Shown piece by piece: positions 47,541-59,448 of a stretch of 64,000 bases of DNA (its first letter is position 1; every line of letters starts with the position of its first letter). Location: the NCBI RefSeq assembly GCF_949987535.1, contig NC_080068.1, positions 77,463,254-77,527,253 on the forward strand, given 5' to 3'. The position numbers were made by a program, and so were the translations under genes. Below the pieces are notes generated by a model, which was given only the letters and a program-made list of their open reading frames with translations, searched no databases and had not been told where the DNA came from. This DNA is from Balaenoptera acutorostrata. Lineage: Eukaryota; Chordata; Mammalia; Artiodactyla; Balaenopteridae.

Positions 47541-48010
47541 GGCAGGACTGAACTCAAACCAGCTGTAAAAAAAAAAAAAAAAATTAGTGGTTCATGTAGC
47601 TGTAGAGTCCGGGCGCGGCTAGGAGCTCATGTGATTCAATCAGGACCAGTTTGTCTATTTCTTAGCTCTGCTTCCTCTGTGTTGACTCCCTTCGGCTTTG
47701 AGTCTCCCCTCACCAACAAACAATGGCTGCCAGTAGATCCTGGAGTTACATACTTCCTGATTCACAACCACAGGAAAAAAGCAGGGAGTTCCTTCTCTGA
47801 GAACTCAAGGAAAAGCCATGAATCGAGTCTAATTGTCTCTGATTGGCCTGGCTTGAGCTCTTTATCTGTGAGCCAGTCATTGACTCCAGGTTCTGCCTAG
47901 TTCATATCTAGGCTACATGCTCTCCTCTGAATCAGAAATGCAACCCCACCTGAAGACCAGGGAATAAGGAGGGGGGCGGTCCCTGGGGGAGGAATCAGGC
48001 TATTTGCCAG
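47541..48010 (+). mobile_element. Ancient unassigned interspersed repeat
   Basis: The text agtggttcatgtagctgtag ... cttagctctgcttcctctgtg ... acaatggctgccagtagatcc ... tgattggcctggcttgagc belongs to a dispersed family also present at 54780. The class (LTR or DNA element) is uncertain. Confidence 0.45.
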
Positions 48011-49015
48011 AGGGTGGATGGATGCTGAAGGACAAAAATAACAGATGTCTACTGGGCCATGTCTTCAAACTCATAGTCTGCATTCTTTGTCCACGGAACA
48101 ACCATTACTTTATAAGACTGATGTCATTTTTTTTAGGTTAAGCCTCACTTGTTGGCTTTACTTCTGTAAAGGCCATATCTTTTGCAGATCTATTCAGGCT
48201 CACAGAAAGAATCATTTAAGCATTCTTAAATAAATCTGTCCAGCTATGCCAAAAAAAAAAAAAAATCTGTAACTAAGAAGAAGGGAAACTAATTTATATG
48301 GGAGAAGACAGAAAGTAGAGAGAGAAGCATAAACTGAAAATAGACAGAGAAAATGCCATAACTAAGAAAGCATAGAGGAGCAAAGCCCATCAGAAATTCC
48401 AGTGTCTATTTGAATATTTCCTCCTTGCTTCTTACGTTGGGTTTCCTAAAAGCAGATGCAGGGAATGCTCTCAGGAGAAGGGGAGCGAGGGAAGTAGCAT
48501 AGGGCAGGGGGGCAGCTAAGCAAAGATGCCGTCTCACTTGAGACGAGCTTGGGTCTGATCCCACAGGAAAGCTCTGGTACACAAACTGTACCATTGTAAC
48601 ACCCAGAGGCAAGGGGTGGCCTTCTGCATCTTGTGCCATTCAATCGTGGGGTGGAGTAGAAGACAGCTCCTGTTCAGCCAGGAGCAACTTTCCAGAGAAA
48701 GAGCCAGCTGTGAGTTGCTATCAGCCAACACAGCAGCTAGGGGATGGGAGATTAGCAGATGAATAGGATGGGGGAGGGAGTGCCAACAGCAACCCCTACA
48801 CCTGTGACCTGTTTTTCACTACACTTTGCCTGTAACTCTCATCTGAGCTGTAATACAATGTCCCACGGTATGACTAATTCTTATGTTTTCTAAATATCTG
48901 CTCCTCTCCACTCACACAACTGCTAACTTAGTTCAGCCCCTCATTGTCTATTCCCTATTCTCTAAAGATAACCTAGTTGTGTGACCCCCAATAAACCATG
49001 CTTCCCTGTAGTCAC
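48011..49015. other. Intergenic, no gene recognised
   Basis: An A run at 48250-48265 may be a retroelement tail. Otherwise unique-looking. Confidence 0.35.
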
Positions 49016-49395
49016 ATCTTTGTGCTGTCTCCTCCCACATGGCTTTGACCAGTCAACTGCAGTAGAAATGACATTGTGCAACCTCTGAGGTAGGCCTTGA
49101 GAAGACTTGAAGCTTCAGCTTTTGCCTTCTTGGAATGCTCTCACCACTATGTACGAAAACATGGCCTAGATGCTAAATGATGACCAAGCACTCAGGATGA
49201 GAGAGAAAGGCCTTGAGACCATGCGGATAAAGAGGCCTGTCCAGCCCTCTGCTGACCTATCAGCTAATGCTGTCATGTGAGTGAGCCCAGGTGAGACTAG
49301 AAGAGCCACCCAACTGACTCACAAGATTATGAGAAATAGATCATCATTGTTCTAATTCACTAAGTTTGGGGTCATTTATTATAGTGATAATTAAA
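49016..49395 (+). mobile_element. MLT1/MaLR-like LTR relic
   Basis: LTR-like order: ttgagaagacttgaagc, cttcttggaatgctctcacc, gaggcctgtccagccc, catgtgagtgagccc, ending caagattatgagaaatag ... attcactaagtttggggtcat. Confidence 0.6.
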
Positions 49396-49930
49396 ACGCT
49401 TCTTGCTTTTATCCCCTCAAATCCTTTCTCCTCACTGCTTCCCAGTTCTTTCCAAGCCTGTATCTGAACATATCTCTTCCCTGCTTAAGAAAACCCTGAT
49501 GAACCTCTCTTTGCAGAATCAGGTCTCAGCTCCTTATCCTGGCAGGTGGCATATGCCACAACTTAGCCCGCACTTACTGTTCCATCCTAGTCTTCAATCA
49601 TGAAACCTGCGCTCTAGGCACCATGAGCTTCTCCCCTTACTCTGGTCCCTCCATGTTGTCACATGCCATCCCTGTCCAACCCCCCTCACCCCCCAACCGG
49701 GTTCCAAGGATAAATTCTCCTTCCAGCCCTCCTCAGCTCCTTCAGATAGAATCCACCACTCTTGTCTCTTTGAACCTTCTTACCTTCACTACAGTTCTTA
49801 TCACATTTGACTTGTGCCCATCTCCTCCTACTGACAAACTCCTTCATTGCAGGGGCCATGCTGTATTCATTTGTGAACCCCTAGAACCTAGTTCAATGCC
49901 TGCCATGTAGTTCAGCCATCAGTGGCGACT
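49396..49930 (+). mobile_element. L2 LINE fragment
   Basis: L2 3' region text: gaaaaccctgatgaacctc, caggtctcagctccttatc, then ctccttcattgcaggggcc, attcatttgtgaacccc and aatgcctgccatgtagttc. Confidence 0.65.
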
Positions 49931-50670
49931 GACTGATTGTGAAGTATTGCTGACTATGTGCTTCTTGCGAGCAGGTGTTACCGAAACACGTTTGTTTTGC
50001 CCGCTGCCCAACAAGCCAAAACGCTGAGAAGAGGGGTTTGCAGCAAAGAGCGGGTTTGGTTACAAGGCAGCCAAGCGAGAAGCAGGAAGAACAAGTCTCA
50101 GATCTGCCTCCCTGACGGCAAGGGGCTTGGGGTATTTATGACACAAAGAATAAAGAAACAGGGTGGTCTGAGGTGTGGGGAGCGTGGGGAAAGGTGATTG
50201 GAAGAAAGTGTAGTAAATAGTCTTTCTGCGCAGGTGTAACTAAGCTACAAGCTGCTGCCCATGAAAAAATGGAGGCACTTAGCAAGACCTGAGGGTGGAG
50301 TTTCCAGCCTTCTGACACCAAAAGGTCTCTGAGCAGACACTCACACATGCCTAGTTGGAGGGCCAGTGGTCCTACCCAGTCTTAACCAGGTCAGCTTGAA
50401 CTAGACACAGCTGACTCCAAGTCCCGGGAAAACAACTTGGGCATTTAGTCTACATGCTGCTTGGGGGACATGCAAGTCTTTTATAGCAACAATTAAAATG
50501 ACCCTGCTTAGTGAAGGTAGGTGAAATGGATTTGACTAATGATTACTCACGGTTTCACAGGCACTAAATCTCATTCATCTCATGGTGCTTGATTCAGAAT
50601 CGAGAACACGATAGGTATTCATGGAGGATTTGATTGAATTGAGCGATGGGAAATAGAAAAGTTAAGAAGC
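49931..50670. other. Possible LTR-like block and spacer
   Basis: The part at 49975-50430 (aacacgtttgttttgcccgc, aacaagccaaaacgctgag, catgaaaaaatggaggc) looks like an LTR or old transposon relic that I cannot place. The open frame at 49958-50197 is not recognised. Confidence 0.3.
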
Positions 50671-50685
50671 AAGAAAGCAAAAGGA

Positions 50686-50988
50686 AGGCTTCCCTGGTGG
50701 CGCAGTGGTTGAGAATCTGCCTGCCAATGCAGGGGACATGGGTTCAAGCCCTGGTCTGGGAAGATCCCACATGCCGCAGAGCAACTAGGCCCGTGAGCCA
50801 CAACTACTGAGCCTGCGCATCTGGAGCCTGTGCTCTGCAACAAGAGAGGCCGCGATAGTGAGAGGCCTGCGCATCGCGATGAAGAGTGGCCCCCGCTCAC
50901 TGCAACTAGAGAAGGCCCTCGCACAGAAACAAAGACCCAGCACAGCCAAAAATAGATAAATAAATAAATAAATAAATTTATTAAAAAA
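50686..50988 (+). mobile_element. CHR-type SINE (short form)
   Basis: A CHR head and deleted body with an AAATAAAT tail. The 15-bp duplication aagaaagcaaaagga lies at 50671-50685 and 50989-51003. Confidence 0.95.
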
Positions 50989-51003
50989 AAGAAAGCAAAA
51001 GGA

Positions 51004-51140
51004 TAGAAAACAACAAATTAGAAGGCAAGGAGGAGACAGAGTCTTAAGAAAGACAAAGTCAAGTAGAAGCTCTCAGGAAGGAAGAATCCTTACATTCTCT
51101 AAACACTTTGATTTTAGTTGGTTCTCAATTTATCCTTCTA
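51004..51140. other. Intergenic spacer
   Basis: No feature recognised. Confidence 0.3.
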
Positions 51141-51149
51141 TTTCTTTTT

Positions 51150-51825
51150 TCTTTCTTCAACATCTTTATTGGAGTATGATTGCTTTACAATGGTGTGTTA
51201 GCTTCTGCTTTATAACAAAGTGAATCAGCTATACATATACACATATCCCCATATCTCCTCCCTCTTGCATCTGCCTCCCACCCTCCCTATCCCACCCCTC
51301 TAGGTGGTCACAAAGCACCGAGCTGATCTCCCTGTGCTATGCCGCTGCTTCCCACTAGCTATCTATTTTACATTTGGTAGTGTATATATGTCCATGCCAC
51401 TCTCTCACTTCGTCCCAGCTTACCCTTCCCCCTCCCCGTGTTCTCAGATCCACTCTACATGTCTGCATCTTTATTCCTGTCCTGTCCCTAAGTTCTTCAG
51501 AACCTTTTTTTTTTTAGATTCCATATATATGTGTTAGAATACAATATTTGTTTTTCTCTTTCTGACTTATGTCACTCTGTATGACAGACTCTAGGTCCAT
51601 CCACCTCACTACAAATAACTCAATTTCATTTCCTTTTATGGCTGAGTAATATCCATTGTATATATGTGCCACATCTTCTTCATCCATTCATCTGTTGATG
51701 GACATTTAGGTTGCTTCCACGTCCTGGCTATTGTAAACAGAGCTGCAATGAACATTGTGGTACATGACTCTTTTTGAATTATGGTTTTCCCAGGGAAAAA
51801 GAAAAAACTAAAAATAGAACTATCC
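51150..51825 (-). mobile_element. Young L1 3' fragment with short 5' inversion
   Basis: The reversed 3' UTR (attgctttacaatggtgtg) and ORF2 end run to about 51796 (gttttcccaggg). The next 28 bases (to 51825, containing actaaaaatagaactat) match L1 ORF2 in the opposite orientation. Flanking copies of tctatttcttttt (about 51137 and 51828) look like the target-site duplication. Confidence 0.88.
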
Positions 51826-52319
51826 CTCTATTTCTTTTTGAACCAAGTGGTAAGTTTGAATAGAGGATGAAGAGCCCTGCGATGGGGTTTGAGGGCCGAT
51901 ATCACTGACTTTTCTCAGACACCTCCCCACAGAGGCTCTGGCACAGACCCTGCTCATAGACTGGGTTTTAGTGAGGTGGTGTCAAGATGGAGTCCAGGAC
52001 GGCAGGAACAACCATTCACACTTATGTCCATATGTTGTCTGATCTGCCACGATAAACTGGAGCCACTTCAGACAGGCCTAGAGCACACACCTTCCTTTCT
52101 TGCTGGCCCTGGGGCAAGGAGAAGAGAGATTTTCCCAGGGTTTCTACACTTGGCTTTATTGTTCAGAGAGCTCAGAGTGATTTCCATTTTCAATCATTTA
52201 AATCAGGGGTGAGGCACGGGTTTGCATTAACTATAGTTTAGGAGAGTCACAGATTGTGCCATTAGTGAGAAGGAAGACTGGAGACTCAGGTATATACAAA
52301 CAAATCCCTGGACCAGTTG
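51826..52319. other. Intergenic, no gene recognised
   Basis: Unique-looking sequence. Confidence 0.35.
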
Positions 52320-52470
52320 TTCTCAAACGTTAGCTACATCAGAATCATCGGGAGGGCTTGTTAAAACAGACTGCTGGGCTTACCTTCAGAGTCTGATCAT
52401 TTGCCTTTCTAACAAGTTCCCAGGTAATGCTGAGTCTGCCAGCTCAAAGACCACACTTTGAGCATTACTT
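52320..52470 (-). mobile_element. MER5-like hAT relic
   Basis: Text cagttgttctcaaacgttagc ... gggagggcttgttaaaacag ... acaagttcccaggtaatgctg ... ccacactttgagcatt is MER5A reversed. Confidence 0.8.
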
Positions 52471-52560
52471 CCCTAGACCATGAACTTCTTGTACAGAAGG
52501 AACTGGCCTTTTATCTCTGTATGTGCAATGCCTAGCACATAGGAGGTGTTCGTGTATGCT
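52471..52560 (+). mobile_element. L2 3' terminal relic
   Basis: tgaacttcttgtacagaagg ... caatgcctagcacatagg matches the L2 3' end. Confidence 0.5.
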
Positions 52561-52628
52561 TTTTTTATTTGAATTACATGAAAGATAATTACAATTGTTA
52601 GAAAAGTTATTCAAAAAGTCATTCTAGG

Positions 52629-53040
52629 ACTTCCCTGGTGGCACAGTGGTTAAGAATCCGCCTGCCAATGCAGGGGACACGGGTTCAAGCCCTGGTCTGG
52701 GAGAATCCCACATGTCGCGGAGCAGCTAGGCCCGTGAGCCACAACTACTGAGCCTGTGCTCTAGAGCCCGCTAGCCACAACTGCTGAGCCCACATGCCAC
52801 AACTACTGAAGCCTGCGCACCTAGAGCCTGTGCTCCACAACAAGAGAAGCCACCGCAATGAGAAGCCCGCGCACTGCAACGAAGAGTAACCCCTGCTTGC
52901 CGCAACTAGAGAAAGCCCATGCGCAGCAACAAAGACCCAACACAGCCAAAGATAAATAAATAAAATAAATAAATTTAAAAAAAAAGAATGAAGGCTTAAA
53001 CACATATAACTGTATTTACAAATACTTAAAAAAAAAAAGA
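52629..53040 (+). mobile_element. CHR-2-like SINE (long form)
   Basis: Head acttccctggtggcacag, B box ggttcaagccc, long body, and an A-rich tail that includes an unrelated-looking 50-base segment. The duplication agtcattctagg lies at 52617-52628 and 53041-53052. Confidence 0.93.
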
Positions 53041-53052
53041 AGTCATTCTAGG

Positions 53053-53230
53053 GAATTCCCTGATGGTCCAGTGGTTAAGACTCCGAGTTCCCAATGCAGG
53101 GGGCCCGGGTTCGACCCCTGGTCAGGGAACGAGATCCCTCATGCTGCAACTAAAAGAGCCCGCATGCTGCAATGAAGATCCCGCGTGCCGCAACTAAGAC
53201 CTGGCTCAGCCAAATAAATACTGTTTTAAA
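53053..53230 (+). mobile_element. CHR-1-like SINE
   Basis: A shorter and older-type element: gaattccctgatggtcc head, ggttcgacccctggtcaggg, then repeated ctgcaacta units. It follows immediately after the second copy of agtcattctagg, and a third, slightly changed copy agccattcta follows at 53231-53240. Confidence 0.9.
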
Positions 53231-53470
53231 AGCCATTCTATCATGTGTCTGTAATGCCATCTTTTTGTATCTCTTGGCTTAAGGAAAAAACACATCTTCA
53301 TAGAGCTTAGTTCTCCCCTTTTATCTCCACCAGCAATTTCTACTGAAGAGATCAACTCAGATAACACTGTTTCCAGCAGTCAAATAGAGTCTAGAGATAC
53401 ACATCATTCAAGTAAGTGCCGGAAAAAGAACTTTGCCTGGTGGTGACCATAAACTGTTCTTGATGTTGTA

Positions 53471-54755
53471 TTGGGTTGGCCAAAAATTTCATTTTTTTTC
53501 TTTTGTAAGATGGCTCCAGTAGCGCTTAGTTGTATTTAACTTCATTCAAAACAATTTTCTGAGATTGTCTTGTGTCAGCTGTCATATCAGCGTGCATTTT
53601 TAAAAAAAAACATATCAAAATTGGTGAATTTTTGTGTAGCCATTTTAATATTGAAGATGGAAGAAAAAAAGCAACATTTTTGGCATATTATGCTTTATTA
53701 TTTCAAGAAAGGTAAAAACGCAACTGAAACGCAAAAAAAGATTTGTGCAATGTATGGAGAAGGCGCTGTGACTGAGTGAACGTGTCAAAAGTGGTTTGTG
53801 AAGTTCCGTGCTGGAGATTTCTCACTGGACAATGCCCCACGGTGGGGTAGACCAGTTGAAATTGATAGCGATAAAATCAAGACGTTAATTGAGAACAATC
53901 AACGTTATACCACGCGGGAGATAGCCGACATACTCAAAATATCCAAATCAAGCACTGAAAATCATTTGCACCAGCTTGGTTATGTTCATCACTTTGGTGT
54001 TTGGGTTCCACATAGGTTAAGTGAAAAAAACCTTCTTGACCATATTTCCACAGGCAATTCTCTACTTAAATGTAATGAAAACGTTCCATTTTTAAAACAA
54101 ATTGTGACGGGCAATGAAAAGTGTATACTATAAATAATGTGGAATGGATGAGATGGTGGGGCAAGTGAAATGAACCACTGCCAGCCACACCAAAGGCCTG
54201 TCTTCATCCAAAGGAGGCGATGTTGTGTATATGGTGGGATTGCAAGGGAGTCGTCTATCATGAGATCCTTCTGGAAAACCAAACGATTCATTCCAACAAG
54301 TACTGCTCCCAATTAGACCAACTTGAAAGCAGCACTAGACGAAAAGCATCCGGAATTAGTCAACAGAAAATGCATAATCTTCCATCAGGATAACGCAAGA
54401 CTGCATGTTTCTTTGATGACCAGGCAAAAACTGTTGCAGCTTGGCTGGGAGGTTCTGATTCATCTGCCGTATTCACTAGATATTGCACCTTTGGATTTCC
54501 ATTTATTTCGGTCTTTACAAAATTCTCTTAATGGAAAAAATTTCAATTCCCTGGAAGACTGCAAAGGCACCTGGAACAGTTCTTTGCTCAAAAAGATAAA
54601 AACTTTGGGGAAGATGGAATTATGAAGCTGCCTGAAAAAATGGCAGAAGGTAGTGGAAGAAAACAGTGAATACATGGTTCAACAAAATTCTTGGTGAAAA
54701 TGAAAAATGTGTCATTTTTACTTTAAAAACCGAAGGAACCTTTTGGTCAACCCAA
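53471..54755 (+). mobile_element. Mariner (irritans-type) element, complete but dead
   Basis: Terminal inverted repeats ttgggttggccaaaaattt and the reverse of aaccttttggtcaacccaa are flanked by TA dinucleotides (53469-53470, 54756-54757). The length of 1285 bp is standard for mariner. It resembles, from memory, the common cetartiodactyl mariner. It lies between unrelated repeats. Confidence 0.93.
53658..54715 (+). pseudogene. Mariner transposase, broken
   Basis: The transposase begins at an ATG near 53658 (MEEKKQHFWHIMLYYFKKGK). It has an in-frame TGA at 53777 just after EGAVTE, then the HTH/linker region (WFVKFRAGDFSLDNAPRWGR, YTTREIADILKISKSS). The first catalytic position of the DD34D triad is Asn: TGNEKC at about 54110 instead of the usual TGDEKW. 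A stop follows at 54132-54134. The second Asp (HQDNARLHVS, about 54385) and third (APLDFHLF, about 54490) remain, in a shifted frame. Several other stops follow, so it cannot encode active transposase. Confidence 0.9.
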
Positions 54756-54779
54756 TATTTACTTGGTTTCAAGTGATAG

Positions 54780-55110
54780 AAACACGTCTCTAAGCAAAAG
54801 AGAGAGAAAACAGAACTTATTGGTTTGCAGAACTCAAGAAGAGTTAGAACAACCAAACCCAGCAGGGATGCGGCTGAGCCCAGGACTAGAACCAGGGTCC
54901 TAAAACCAGCCGGTGCTCCTTCCTCTCTTGGTCACTCTTCTTAGTCTCTCTATTTTGGCTCTGTTGGCTATCACTGTAGACTGGCTTTCTCCATATTACA
55001 ATAAATTCAAGGAAGAGACCCAGCTCAGCTTAGATTAGGGGGTTGGGTCACAGAAGAAAATGCATCTCCCACAGTGACCATGTGGGTGAGGAAGGGCACA
55101 GGTCTCACAG
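54780..55110 (+). mobile_element. Ancient unassigned interspersed repeat
   Basis: Text gaacttattggtttgcag ... gaaccagggtcc ... gtagactggctttctcc ... gggttgggtcacag is of the same dispersed family as 47541-48010. Confidence 0.4.
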
Positions 55111-56943
55111 GCGTAGATATTAGAGATGTCAGTCACTGATGCTTTTGGACAATGAAAACCTATATAAGAGTTGATAAGTCTTTTCATAAACATTCTTCTA
55201 AATCTTCAGTACCAGCCAGATGTAATAACAGTCAGACACAAATACCATCAGATCACTAGAGAGCAGATGAAGCCTGCAACCAAGAGGGAAGATCAGCCTG
55301 GAATTGAGATGTACTTGAGAAATATTCGAAACTATCAATGGGGTATTACATCTTGGTGCTTCTTTAAATCTTACCCTCAAATGAGAGGGTTATGAAATGT
55401 AAGGTAGAAGTTCTCTAATATATACCAGACCCTACTCACTAGCAAATCATGTTTTAAAGGATATCAGCATGGCTTCCCTAGATCTTTGCAAGAGAAGATT
55501 TTTCTCTTTCATCTCCACATGGACCCAAAAACAGGACAAAATATTTCCTCTGCCTTTGGCTAACCCAAACCTGAATTTTTCATATTGAAAAATCCTAGCA
55601 TGTGAGGAGATTCCCAAATAAAATCGCAGTCAATATGATCCATTGTCTTTTAGACATACATGAAAATCAGCCCGTCCTTTCTACTCTGTTAGTTCTAAAT
55701 GTTTTACATTTTAAGTACTATAATGTCAGTTTTAGTTTAGATGAAGGCCCAGGAACAGAGAAAAAAATTAAACTGTAGCAAACACTATGATGCTGTTATT
55801 ATAAAAACTCATAAAACACAAGTTCAAGCTTACTTTGAAAATTAGTGGGTTTTTTTTTTTCGAAAACGCTGACTCAAGTTCTATGTTGGGAGGATGCAGC
55901 AACACAATGCTTTGTCTCTGCCAAAATAGGTCACCAGTGCTGATTCCAGTGGACACTAACATTTCAGCTGGTGATTGCTGTGTGGTTTTCCTTTGTATGT
56001 GGCAATCATTCAGGCGAAAACTTCTGAGGTTTCCTACTGTGTTTTTAGGCTGAAATTTAATGTTTACTTTTATATATACTCCACCTTCATGCTCTATTAT
56101 TGTTGAAGGTGGAAATCCCGCAGGTAGATGATTTCAGAACGTGTTGCTCTGATGAGAAAGCAAACTATGAATAAATAAAGTTTGACAAATGAAAAATGTG
56201 GGGGGGAAATTGACAATCAAAATAAAGTACATTATGAAAGCATGAATATTTTCTTCAAATCGCACAATGGAGAGTGGAACAAAAAAATAAAAGCTTAATT
56301 AAGCCATCTGAAGCAGATCTTAATACCTAACAACAGAAGTAGAAGTAGAAAGTGTTTATTTGGCGACAGCGAGGCCACTGGAACATAATTTGCAGGGTGC
56401 AGATACATACACATCAAAGTGCTTGGGTTATTATCGGTGCAACCATTTATATTTCTCTTATAAATTTAGACTTACCATCATTTTGTTATTTCCAAAGAGA
56501 CAGAGTCTATCCCGATCATTAATTTTATCAACAATTACAACTCTCCATTCTGTGCCAAACCCTTGAGGTAATTGCTGGAGATATAACAATAAATAAAGCT
56601 CCTGTCTCCAGAAGTTTGCCATCCAGCCAGGAGACATACATGTAAATAAGTAATTTGAAGGAAGATTACTAATCCTTACAATATAATTGTCTCCTTATAG
56701 TTAAGCACATTCAATAAGCACTGAACTGTTGAACCCTATCTGACCATGGCCGCCAAGATTCTAGGGACCAGAACAGGAAAAACTAGATAAGCAGCACTGT
56801 TATGGGTTACTGCTTTGGCTGGAATTCTGTCTGTCTGGATCTGGAATGCATTTGATCTGAGGACCATTCAAGGCGCTATGGGAAAACAGGCCCTGCCTGT
56901 GTCTATTTTCCCCTACACTTTCAACATAAGAAAGGAGTATTTT
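55111..56943. other. Intergenic, no gene recognised
   Basis: Mostly unique AT-rich sequence. A common ancient repeat in reverse (attgctggagatataac ... gccatccagccaggagac) lies at about 56560-56650. Confidence 0.4.
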
Positions 56944-57030
56944 GGGAATTCCCTGGCAGTCCAGTGGTTAGGTGCTTTCACTGCCGTGGCCTGGGTTCAA
57001 TCCCTTGTCGGGGAACTAAGATCCTGCAAG
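56944..57030 (+). mobile_element. tRNA-Glu SINE head, 3'-truncated
   Basis: ggaattccctggcagtccag ... ctttcactgccgtggcctgg and gttcaatcccttgtcgggg match a tRNA-Glu-like SINE. It stops at ctgcaag with no A tail. Confidence 0.8.
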
Positions 57031-57595
57031 ACAGAGAGAATAAGCTCATATGACTATGGAAGACTATTTAAAACTCCTAACTTGAACAGGCAGAGTAATA
57101 GAGGACTGCCTTGTATAGATATAAAGATTACAAAAATAAATGAATTTTGATTCACTCTAATTTACTATCAGACTCTTGCATTATTCCTGTCAGTCCCAGG
57201 TAGAACTATATCCTGGTCAGAATCAACTGTTGAGCTTCCTGGCTGGGAGGAAGGTAGAAGATACCTAACTTCCTAATTAGGGTGGGACCAGGCCGTAGGA
57301 TGGACACAGCCCACCAGAACCGTCCCCCAAGACTGAGCCTTGGTCACTCTGCCAACTATGCCCTTTGGAGATGTCGAAGCTCACCAGGGAACTCTACTTC
57401 CCACCACATGACACCAAGTTGTCACTGGGGATCCCATTTCTTTAGTTTGGATACATCTTAATCCCTCTCTTCCTTCCTCTGTGACTGTTTCTTAGCCCTT
57501 TGAGCAGGCAGGTCCAGACCCCTTACCTTTTCAATTTTCAGCTTCTAGATATGGTGCCAGGTATAACTGTACATGTCTGATGAGTCAATACGTAA
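57031..57595. other. Intergenic, no gene recognised
   Basis: 57180-57540 may be an LTR-like relic but cannot be placed. Confidence 0.3.
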
Positions 57596-59075
57596 CCATG
57601 AAACATGAGGGCAATTCGTTTTCCAAAAGAATAGATACAATATCTAATAAGGGATTAATATCCAAAATATTCAAGGAAATCATACAACACAATAGCAATA
57701 AAACAACCCAATTTAAAAATGGTCAGGGACTTCCCTGGTGGCACAGTGGTTGGGAGTCCACCTGCCAATGCAGGGGACATGGGTTCGAGCCCTGGTCCAG
57801 GAGGATCCCTCATGTCACAAAGCAGCTAGGCCTGTGAGCCACAACTACTGAGCCTGTGCTCTAAAGCCTGCGAGCCACAACTGCTGAGCCCACATGCCAC
57901 AACTACTGAAGCCTGCGCACCTAGAGCCTGTGCTCCGCAACAAGAGAAGCCACCGCAACAAGAAGCCAGTGCACCACAACGAAGAGTAGCCCCAGCTCGC
58001 CATAACTAGAGAATGCCCGCACGCAGCAGTGAAGACCCAACGCAGTCCAAAGAAAAAAATAAATTAAAAAAAATAAAAATATTAAAAATAAAAATGGTCA
58101 AAGAACATTTTTCCAAAGACAACACACAAATGGCTAACAGGTAGATGAAAAGATGCTCAACATCACTAATCATCAGGGAAATGCAAATCAAAACCACACT
58201 GAGATATCACCTCACAACTGTTAGGATGTTATTATCAAAAAGATAAGAGATAACAAATGCTGGAGTAGATGTGGAGAGAAACACTTGTGCACTGATTGTG
58301 GGAATGTAAACTGGTACAGCCACTATGGAAAACAGTATAGAGGTTCCTCAAGAACAGAATTACCATATGATCCAGCAATCTCACTCCTGGATATATCTCC
58401 AAAGGAAATGAAATAATTATCTCAAAGAGTTATCTGTACTCCCATGTTCATAGCAGGATTATTCACAATAGCCAAGGTATGGAAACAAGTGTCCATTGAC
58501 AGAAGAATCGATAAAGAAGATGTGTTATATATAAATATACAATAGAATATACAGTTGTAAGTATACAATAAGGCTTTTTTCAGCCTTAAAAAAGAAGGAA
58601 ATCCTCTCATTTGTGATAACATGGCTAAATCTGGACGACATTACGCCACGTGAAGTAAGCCAGACAAAGATAAATACTGCATGATATCACTTACATGAGG
58701 GGAAAAAAAGTCGAACTTGTAGAAACAGAGAGTAGAAAAGTGGTTGTCAGGGGCTCTGAGGTGTGGAAAATAAGGGAAGATTGGTAAAAAGGGTACAAGT
58801 TTTTTGTTATAAGATAAACAAGGTCTGAGGATCTAATGTATAAGATAGGAACTATATTTGATAACACTCTATGCGTAATTGAAATTTGCTAAGAGAGTAA
58901 AACTTAAGTGTTCTCTCCAAAAAAAAAAAAATAAGTAAATACGTGAGGTAATGGATATGTTAATTCACTCGAGGGGAGGGGTCCTTTCACAATGTATACA
59001 CATACCAAATCACCACACTGTACACTCTGAATATCTTATAATTTTGTCAATTATACCTCAGTAAGACTAGGAGAA
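57596..59075 (+). mobile_element. Old L1 (L1MA/B-type) 3' fragment interrupted by a SINE
   Basis: Sense ORF2 text: gggattaatatccaaaatat, after the SINE atgctcaacatcactaatc, gggaatgtaaactggtacagcc, catatgatccagcaatctc, then the 3' UTR (aatgtatacacataccaaatc, caattatacctcagtaag). Confidence 0.9.
57726..58089 (+). mobile_element. CHR-2-like SINE (long form) nested in old L1
   Basis: The full undeleted body is present. The 11-bp duplication aaaaatggtca lies at 57715-57725 and 58090-58100. Confidence 0.95.
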
Positions 59076-59119
59076 GGGAGAAAATAGGGAAGTAGAAAGA
59101 CAAAAAATGGCTACAATAA

Positions 59120-59270
59120 TAATTCACCCTAGTTATTCCTCAAACTCAGAGGTGGTACCTTAAAAAACAAAAAGTTGTAGATGTTTAGACATTGCCCCAG
59201 AATCAGCATCTCTAGGAGAAGAGAATTTGACACTTTTTCAAGCCCTCAGAAGTTTTTGTGGAAGAGCCAA
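59120..59270. mobile_element. MER5-like hAT relic (weak)
   Basis: attcctcaaactcagaggtgg ... cagaatcagcatctctagg resembles a MER5 interior. It is diverged. Confidence 0.4.
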
Positions 59271-59378
59271 CCAATATCAAGGACTGAACTAAATGGTGCT
59301 TCTTAAATTTGCCTGGTCCAAAGAATCAGCTGGGTAGCTTGTTAAACCTTCTGAGTCCCATCTTTCTTCTGGAGACCC

Positions 59379-59380
<2 letters not shown>

Positions 59381-59445
<65 letters not shown>

Positions 59446-59448
59446 TTT
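59381..59448. repeat. (ATTT)17 microsatellite in SINE tail
   Basis: An uninterrupted 68-bp tetranucleotide run formed from the AAATAAAT tail of the minus-strand SINE. Confidence 0.97.

Noticed and set aside
52629..53230. Repeated ccacaact/ctgcaact units as a CRISPR-like array
   Set aside because: They are the normal internal repeats of CHR-2 and CHR-1 SINEs, and the genome is mammalian.
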